From Hortaea werneckii (Eukaryota > Ascomycota > Dothideomycetes > Mycosphaerellales > Teratosphaeriaceae), in the NCBI GenBank assembly GCA_037044905.1, contig JBAOKB010000048.1:496001-560000 (forward strand): a DNA stretch of 64,000 nt. The letters run 5' to 3'. The position numbers were made by a program, and so were the translations under genes. This document shows positions 58,040-64,000 of this stretch, one piece after another (the stretch's first letter is position 1; the number at the start of each line of letters is the position of its first letter). Under the pieces are notes generated by a model. The model saw only the letters and a program-made list of their open reading frames with translations, made no database searches and was not told the origin of the DNA.

Positions 58040-59153
58040 GGCGGATTCGCGATCGCGAGGGTTGGCCGGTGGGTTTGCAGAAGTTTCGGATCGAATGCGG
58101 TCGAAGCGGGGAGGAGATGATGGTGTTGCTGGCAGTGGAGGAGAGGCTTCGAGGGGCAATAAGGTACCCGCGGTGAGCTTGACCAGCTCGACAGGGTCGA
58201 GAAAGTGGACGTGAGTATGTTTACCCCGTTGCCGACGCGGCTGACTGGGCTGGGGCCGGCCGGCAAGGTTCGGCGATAGCCGAGAATGGCGACAGCGAGG
58301 TTGGGCATCGCATCTCACATTCAGGGAAATGCATCGCGCAAGCTCTCAACCTTGAGCCTTCAAATACTGTACAACCTTGAAATGGACAAGTTTGGCGTAC
58401 ATCCTCTATTGAGTGTCTTGAACGCCAGCAAGAAGCTGGAGATTGAGCATTGATGCGCTCAAGGACCTCCCATGCTCTCTGTCGCACTCGCTTCTCCATA
58501 CACTACTTACATGTAGGCAGTCGCAATGTTCCTCTTCATGATCAGGATAGTAGGCCGAGCATACTGCGGTCCTCGCGCCAAGTGCGCACGCGTCGCCGGC
58601 CATTGAGCCGTATTTGAGGTAGTGATATTGCATCGGAGGCAGAAGGGAACCCATGAAAATGTGGTAAGAATACGATAGGGTGCACCTACATAGGTAATGC
58701 AATATGTACATTCCAGTGCAATGCACCACCTCCAGGACTGCAAGCTTGGAAGGGCATGCCAACCTTAATGGAAGGCAACCTAAGGCAAGCGCAGAGGCAA
58801 TCTTCTGCAGCAGGAAGGAGCAGACGCATTCTTTGGCTGAAGGAAAGAGCAGCGCCGCAGACTTCCCTTCGCAGACTTCCCTTCGCCTCTGCGAGGGGAG
58901 AGGAAAGCGCGAGAGGTGGCAACCGATACCTTCAAGTCACCTTACCAACCTACTACCTACCTAGGTAGTACCTTACTACATCTAGGTACCATTCAGCGCT
59001 TCTGAACCGCCAATTCGCCCTTTGACCAAACCATCATTGCTCCGTGTTGAGCGCTCGACGTTCACTTGGCGTCACGGTCAAACACTACCTTCATTGTTAA
59101 TACTTGCCCCGGATCAGCTTGGGCCTCTTTGACCTCAGTTCATCATTCACACC
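58040..59153. other. Intergenic, 1.1 kb, with CCTAGGTA palindromes
   Basis: Between the divergent Mpv17 and Cys-rich genes. TACCTAGGTA occurs at 58958-58967 and a partial copy (CTAGGTACC) at 58982-58990. A direct repeat of CAGACTTCCCTTCG lies near 58858-58884. No gene supported. Confidence 0.55.
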
Positions 59154-60866
59154 ATGCCTCTCATGGATCCACCATCGCAAACGTTGCCGCCGTCGCGTGA
59201 TCAACCTGCATCGCCTTCGAGAGATCCTTTCTGGCAATCGACACCTAGATCCTCACCTGGTTTGACATCGCCCATGACGGCTGCCCACGAGGTGAGTGCT
59301 CAATGCTCGCTCCTTCGCCAGTCTCCATCAACTCGACCGGGACGGCGACTGCCCCGGAGCACATTGTCTCAAGAGGACAATTATGCTAAAACCTTCATAG
59401 ACCGCAACGCCACCACCGGCCGTGGTGCCGCGCGCGAGACCGCAGACGATGCATGCTCGTCGGCCGCAGTGCACACACATGAACATGGCGAGAGTTTATG
59501 GAAACCACACATGCCAAATGTGTGGCAAAATCCCAAGCATGGGATGGCTTTACTGCTGCCATCAAGATAGCGAGCAGCCCCATTGCCCTTCGGACACAGA
59601 CATTTTCCCGATTGTACCCAACGAAAGCAGCTTTCTAGATGTGCAAGCACGTATTGCTGAATCACTCGGCATAGGCGCCACCGTGATTACAGGCATCCGT
59701 CGCGGAGACTATAGCTTCGAGCAAGTCGATACGCTCATTGAGCAGAAGAGACATCTTCTGGCGACCATCCGGCGCACTGAACGCGGCTCGGCCGACAGCA
59801 CGCCGCAGATGCACCAAAGACCGCGGAGGAACTCAGGACTAGCTGACATTATAGCTTCAGTCGGTACATCTGCAGCTCCAACGACTTCAATGAGTGGGGC
59901 AAATGCCGCTTCCAGAGCATCGACCCAGATTCCCAGACGCACACCAACCTTGACGCGCAGCCAAGAGAACAAACAGACCTGTAACTTTCAGGTCTGCCAT
60001 GCCTGTCGGCCCTTCTTTCATGATCGCCAATACACGAGCTTTGAAAAGGTGCTCAGCGGGTACGTGCCAGCGCTGACAGAAGAGGATATCGCCCGCCTTC
60101 CCATCCTCAATCCTCAGATCGTACGAGGTCTTGGTTTACGCACTCAGCATGCACGCCAATCACCCGTGGATCGCTCAGGAAGTGTCGACATCACCAGGCA
60201 ACGAGACTGGTGCGACGATGATGATCATTCAGATATGACGCCCATCAGCGTCACGACCAGCGAACTCGAAATGGATGAATCAAGGGCGGATGACGATGAT
60301 CCCTGGCCTTGTCCAGGAGCGGGTAAGTCAGATGGCATTGACCGTTAGAGCTCGAGATTGCTGACCAGGTATTGTCGACAGGATACTGCCCTCTCTGGGC
60401 CCCAGAAGCCGGCTGCGCCTATGATAGCGGCTTTGACGACGGTCTACGTGCACTCAATCACGCTTTTGGCTATGAACCTGACACTTCTCGCATGACTCCG
60501 GAGAACTCGCAGAGCCAGTTGCGACGCGTCCAATCTACTTTACAGGATACTCCAGGCGGCACCTCTACAGCATCATCCATCAGCCTCCCGACTCCCAGTA
60601 CAGCACCACTGGCACCGCCGACGCCAACGGACGAGTCGTTCGACGAAGCCCTTTCCAAGAGGCTCGCCAAATCAAGCAAAGCCGTGAGCATGCTGGAAAT
60701 CCTCCCAAGCGCAGAGCGGCAGGCCAACGAGCGTCGAGCTTTGGTTCTGCATGACAGCGACAGTACCCACAGTGTGGGCAGCGAGATGGAAGTGCAAGGC
60801 GGCGTGGCACTGACTGAAGAGGCCGTCGGGACTGGGCAACCAGACATCATTACCCATGCGGAATGA
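59154..60866 (+). CDS. Cys-rich conserved fungal protein of unknown function
   Basis: Three exons, all with good signals: exon 1 (59154..59291, MPLMDPPSQTLPPSRDQPAS) to donor GTGAGT; exon 2 from 59401 (after CATAG) to 60322 (donor GTAAGT); exon 3 from 60382. Likely zinc-binding residues are CQMCGKIP followed by WLYCC, CNFQVCHACRPFFHDR, and CPGAGYCPLW, which is created across the last junction. After the first cluster comes a helical segment (SSFLDVQARIAESLG, DYSFEQVDTLIEQKRHLL). I believe this matches an uncharacterised ascomycete family, but I know of no tested function. The C-terminus is Ser/Thr/Pro-rich. The frame is intact. Confidence 0.75.
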
Positions 60867-61509
60867 GAGTTACGATAAACCGAAAATCACGAGGATGATA
60901 TGAGGACAGCCATGGCAATCTTTGCAAGCATTGCTTGTAGGGCGTCTTGATATCGGACATGAGGACAGTATGATACCCCCTTCGGCTCTGGTGCCTTCGA
61001 TAGTGTGGATTCACACATAATAATGGCTTGATGATCAATACAAACGTAATGGGATACCCACAAAACAACCTTTTTCTTTTCCGGAGTGGAAAAATTATAC
61101 CATATCACAATTGCACCGTATAGGTAAAAATGAGCAAAAAGAAAAGAAATTGTTTTTTTCCCTTTCGCATAATGTACAATAAAACCAATACAATCTCATA
61201 ATCTGATCACGTATTTTCCCCTTGCAATCCTGAGGTACTTCTCAGTACTACTCTTATTCACTGGAAGTATTGCACAACCATGGAAAACCGCTTTGCGTGA
61301 CCGTCGGATTCGAGATCCCCCCCCTTCCAAACACCAATTAATAAAAAAAAAAAAGAGAAAAAAAATCCTTGGAAAAAGAAAAAAAAAAAAAAAAGATCCG
61401 GAAATCTTTGGAGTTATTGAACTTCCCAATAACCGCCCTCCCCTCCCTAAACTGCTGAAGCCCCTTTGCCGCTCCCCATCCCCAACTTCTTCCACAAACA
61501 AAAGAATGA
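60867..61509. other. Intergenic, 643 bp, AT-rich with A tracts
   Basis: Convergent 3' flanks of the Cys-rich and Gln-rich genes. A-rich runs at about 61340-61395. No gene supported. Confidence 0.5.
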
Positions 61510-62684
61510 TTACACATGGATCTCATCATCCAAACCATCGGGTTCGGGTTCGGAATCGAAAGCGCTGCTGTCCATTTCCCACTCGCTTAGACTAATCTCG
61601 CTCCCCTCGGCCGGGTGTCAGAGTACCTGACCTTCCATCTCCGCGAGATGAGGCGGACGAGGACGAGGAGGAGGACAAGGACGGGGGGCCACTCTCCAGT
61701 ATGATGGTGAAGGCATCACGGTCGTCGTCATTGGTTCCGTCGTCGTCGGCTTCGTCTTCGATCGTTCCATTGACGTTGTCCTGAGGAATGATGGCGTCTC
61801 CTCCATCTTCATCCGTGCTTCTTGCTGCCGCTGCTGTTGTTGCTGCTGCTGGGGATAGTGGGCGATGGGGAAGTGGCAGAAACATCCTGTGTTCTGGCAG
61901 AGCAGCAGATTTAGCTTCAGGTCCAGTTTGGTACTCTTCTTCTCTTCTTCTTCTACCGCCTCATTTTCCTGCTGCTGCTGCTGCTGCTGTTGTCGCCAAC
62001 TAATGGAATCCTCTTCCCTCTCCACCCGCTCCTCCCCCTTCTCCTCCTGAGCGCAAACCCCCAACTCCCTCCCCATCCTCTCCTCCTCCTGCTCGGTACT
62101 CCCAACCCCATTCCACTCCCCCTCCCTCTCTACACCCACCTCTTCCCTCGCACTACTCCCAGCAGCCAACCTCCCCTCCAACTTCCCCACCTTCTCAAAC
62201 AACACCTGCGCATTCCGCCACGCATTCGCGACTTCAGCCGCATGAGCCGCACAGTACGCAACCTCGCGCGCGCGGAAGTGTTTTGAGATCCCCTCCATGT
62301 TGGCGCGGAGCATGGCGATCTCGGAGTCCTTGGTGCGGGCGAGGTGGTTTATTGCTTCGGTATGCCGTGCTTGTTGTTGCTGCTGCTGTTTCTGCAGATC
62401 AGTGGGGTCCTCGGACGGTGGTACGTGGGACGGATCCTCCATCGCCGGAAAGGTCTGCTGCTGCTGCGGCACTGAAGTGCAAGGGTTCGAGCCCATCGTC
62501 GGCATCGTCGTGGACGACGGCTGCCCCGACGAGGAGGCACCGCTCGTGCCCCTTCCGTCCTTCGATTCCTCCGAAATTGCTCCCCTCCTCTCCCAAACCC
62601 TCCTCGACCCACCATCACCCTGCCTTGCCTGTCCCCTTCCTCCGAAACTTCCTCTCGTGACCTCTGCGCCGATTCCGGAGGCAT
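61510..62684 (-). CDS. Gln-rich, acidic, partly coiled-coil hypothetical protein
   Basis: The main frame (62505..about 61840) has QQQQ tracts, then a helical segment (EAINHLARTKDSEIAMLRAN, HAAEVANAWRNAQVLFEKVG, KLEGRL), an acidic part and two more Gln tracts. Downstream the coding character moves to a second frame (STDEDGGDAIIPQDN, IEDEADDDGTNDDDRDAF). It then moves, at a GGGG run near 61605, to a third (SEISLSEWEMDSSAF, PEPDGLDDEIHV, stop 61510). Upstream, ATG 62684 (MPPESAQRSREEVSEEG) may be the start, again after a frame change; otherwise ATG 62505. CAG repeats are prone to indels in both replication and sequencing. No family recognised. Confidence 0.55.
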
Positions 62685-63082
62685 AGCAGAGAAAGCGCCA
62701 CCTTCACTGGCATTCCATCTCTGCGTGCTGCCCCCCTGCACCCCCCATCATCGCTCGACGTACGAAGAGCTTCTTCCGCCGTCGCTCTCTGAGCGCTTCC
62801 CTTGCAGCAAGAATTCGAACCCTGTTCCAGACCAAGTCTTGCATTTGTTGAGAAAGGACGAGATTGGCAGAGGGGTGGTTGTCACTACCCTGTCCAGAAG
62901 GCCCGTCTTCCTCTTCTTCGGGGATACAACTAAGTCGACGACGACGATCCAGCTCCCGTGTCTCCGCGCCACCAGACGCGACATCCTCCGACGACTCGGA
63001 CGGCCGCACCGCCGAACACTGCACCGCCTGCTCGTGGCGGTGGTGGCGATGGCCCTCCCCTCGCTGCAGCCCCCCACCTTGT
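62685..63082. other. Intergenic, 398 bp
   Basis: Between the Gln-rich gene and the four-TM gene, both on the minus strand. Simple-sequence bias only. Confidence 0.4.
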
Positions 63083-63691
63083 TCACCTCCGCGCCATCGT
63101 GACACCAAGCTCCAGAGGAACCTCCCTACAGAACTCAAGAAACAACATGAAATCCAGCAGCGAAACCACGGCGCTCGCCACAATAGCCGTGGCGGGGAAC
63201 CCCACCCATAAAGCCGAAGATGACCATGATGCACGCCAAGACCGCGTAAACCATCGTCTGGAACTTGTCGAAAACCCCCAAGAGCTCTTCGCCTTCCGGA
63301 CCCATCACTGCAGAAGCCGCTTCTGCGGTGATGGCGGCGGGGGCGGCGATGGTGGCGGACGAGCCGGACTCGCATCCGGACAGCAACGGACTATGAGGTC
63401 CCGCACGCAGCGCCGTTGGTCCCAGAGCAGGAGGGAGAAGAGGCTGGCGAAGAGGAGGACGGCGAGCGGATTAGGCGGGTCCAAAAAAGCTACGGCGCCG
63501 GAGCGCACGATGATGAAGGCGGCGAATTCCACCAGCGTGAAGAGGGTGCAGGCGAAGTAGACGGAGGTCGTGGTCGGGATGCCGAGGAATTTTGGAGACG
63601 GTGGTTGGGGCGGCGGGCGGTGGTGGGTGATTGGGGAGGGGTCCATTTGTGGAGGGGTTGCAGGGGGGATCGGAGGGGTGGTGTGTGACAT
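63083..63691 (-). CDS. Four-transmembrane hypothetical protein
   Basis: The ATG at 63691 starts MSHTTPPIPPATPPQMDPSP, a Pro-rich cytosolic-type N-terminus. Four hydrophobic segments follow: SVYFACTLFTLVEFAAFIIV, PLAVLLFASLFSLLLW, VYAVLACIMVIFGFMGG and ATAIVASAVVSLLDFMLFL. The end is REVPLELGVTMARR at 63083. The frame changes once in a Pro/Ser-rich loop (about 63320-63390) and once at a GGGG run near 63197-63200. The topology resembles MARVEL-like small membrane proteins, but I see no diagnostic motif. Confidence 0.6.
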
Positions 63692-64000
63692 TTTTTCTTG
63701 GTGGAGTTAGGGAACTGAGTGCTATTTGTAATCGGTTGTTGTTATCTTGAGAGAAGTTGCAATACTCGTGTTCGTTTGAAATGTGGGAGGAACGGGATTG
63801 TAGAAGATCGATCCACTGCCAACTGTCAAGGTAAAAGCAATGTAGAAAGGAGAAAAGCAGAAGAGCGTGAGGGATGGAATATAAAGCCATTCTGGCTGCT
63901 GAAGGAAAGTGAAATGCAGGACTTTGTATTAGACTTACGGCGGACCCTTGGGAAGTGAACATAATGGTGAAGTCGGTCCCGGAGCCATGGTTAGCAACCG
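63692..64000. other. Upstream region of the four-TM gene, to the window edge
   Basis: 309 bp with no supported gene. Confidence 0.4.

Noticed and set aside
61788..62686. Plus-strand Ser/Pro/Cys-rich frames over the CAG repeats
   Set aside because: Mirror of the Gln-rich minus-strand gene, which has the better amino-acid pattern and helical segment.
1..64000. CRISPR arrays, rRNA, tRNA genes and transposases
   Set aside because: No regular spacer repeats, no cloverleaf or B-box pattern I could confirm by eye, and no transposase or reverse transcriptase motifs. A tRNAscan or repeat search could still find small elements.

Overview
The window looks like nuclear DNA of a filamentous ascomycete (Pezizomycotina, plausibly a dothideomycete). 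Genes sit close together on both strands. Introns are mostly about 47-110 bp with GT..AG ends and CTNAC-like branch points. The proteins are typical of this group: a STAND-type N-terminal domain, a PL3 pectate lyase, two alpha-arrestins, DNA ligase IV, a TFIIIC B-block subunit and a complex I accessory subunit. I found no bacterial operons, CRISPR arrays, rRNA or convincing tRNA genes. CDS coordinates are genomic spans that include introns and any reading-frame breaks.

Layout. 1-7 kb: an alpha-arrestin cut by the left edge (-), then a four-BRCT Dpb11/Rad4/TopBP1 homologue (+). 7-12 kb: a damaged STAND-N-domain gene (+), a gene-poor stretch, and a U-box cyclophilin (-). 12-19 kb: the large TFIIIC subunit Tfc3 (-). 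19.6-23 kb: MFAP1 (-), a conserved basic fungal protein (+) and a small PY-motif protein (+). 24-28 kb: a secreted PL3 pectate lyase (+), an exopolyphosphatase with a signal-like N-terminus (-) and an oxaloacetate-carrier-like mitochondrial carrier (-). 28.7-36 kb: Swd2 (+), a Gfo/Idh oxidoreductase (-), a CofD/YvcK-like protein (-), a small complex I subunit (-) and Shg1 (+); Swd2 and Shg1 are both COMPASS subunits. 36-42 kb: an amidohydrolase (+), an F-box protein (-) and an Ldb19/Art1-type arrestin (-). 43.7-46.4 kb: a divergent pair, thymine dioxygenase (-) and isoorotate decarboxylase (+). 46.4-53 kb: DNA ligase IV (-), an Irs4-type EH-domain protein (+) and a JMJD7-like JmjC protein (-). 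53.8-64 kb: a SprT-like protein with an altered zinc motif (-), an Mpv17/PMP22 protein (-), a Cys-rich conserved fungal protein (+), a Gln-rich acidic protein (-) and a four-TM protein (-).

The clearest functional unit is the pair at 43.7-46.4 kb. Thymine dioxygenase oxidises the thymine methyl group stepwise to 5-carboxyuracil (isoorotate), and isoorotate decarboxylase turns that into uracil. Together they would give a complete thymine-to-uracil salvage route from one shared 325 bp promoter.

A caution applies throughout. Many clearly conserved genes here (Dpb11, Tfc3, MFAP1, Swd2, CofD-like, Gfo/Idh and others) are interrupted by one-base frame changes, often at short homopolymers. Neighbours such as LIG4, IRS4, the Ldb19-type arrestin, the decarboxylase and the 59-61 kb gene are intact. 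Sequencing or assembly indels are the simplest explanation, so I annotate these as genes with breaks rather than as pseudogenes.
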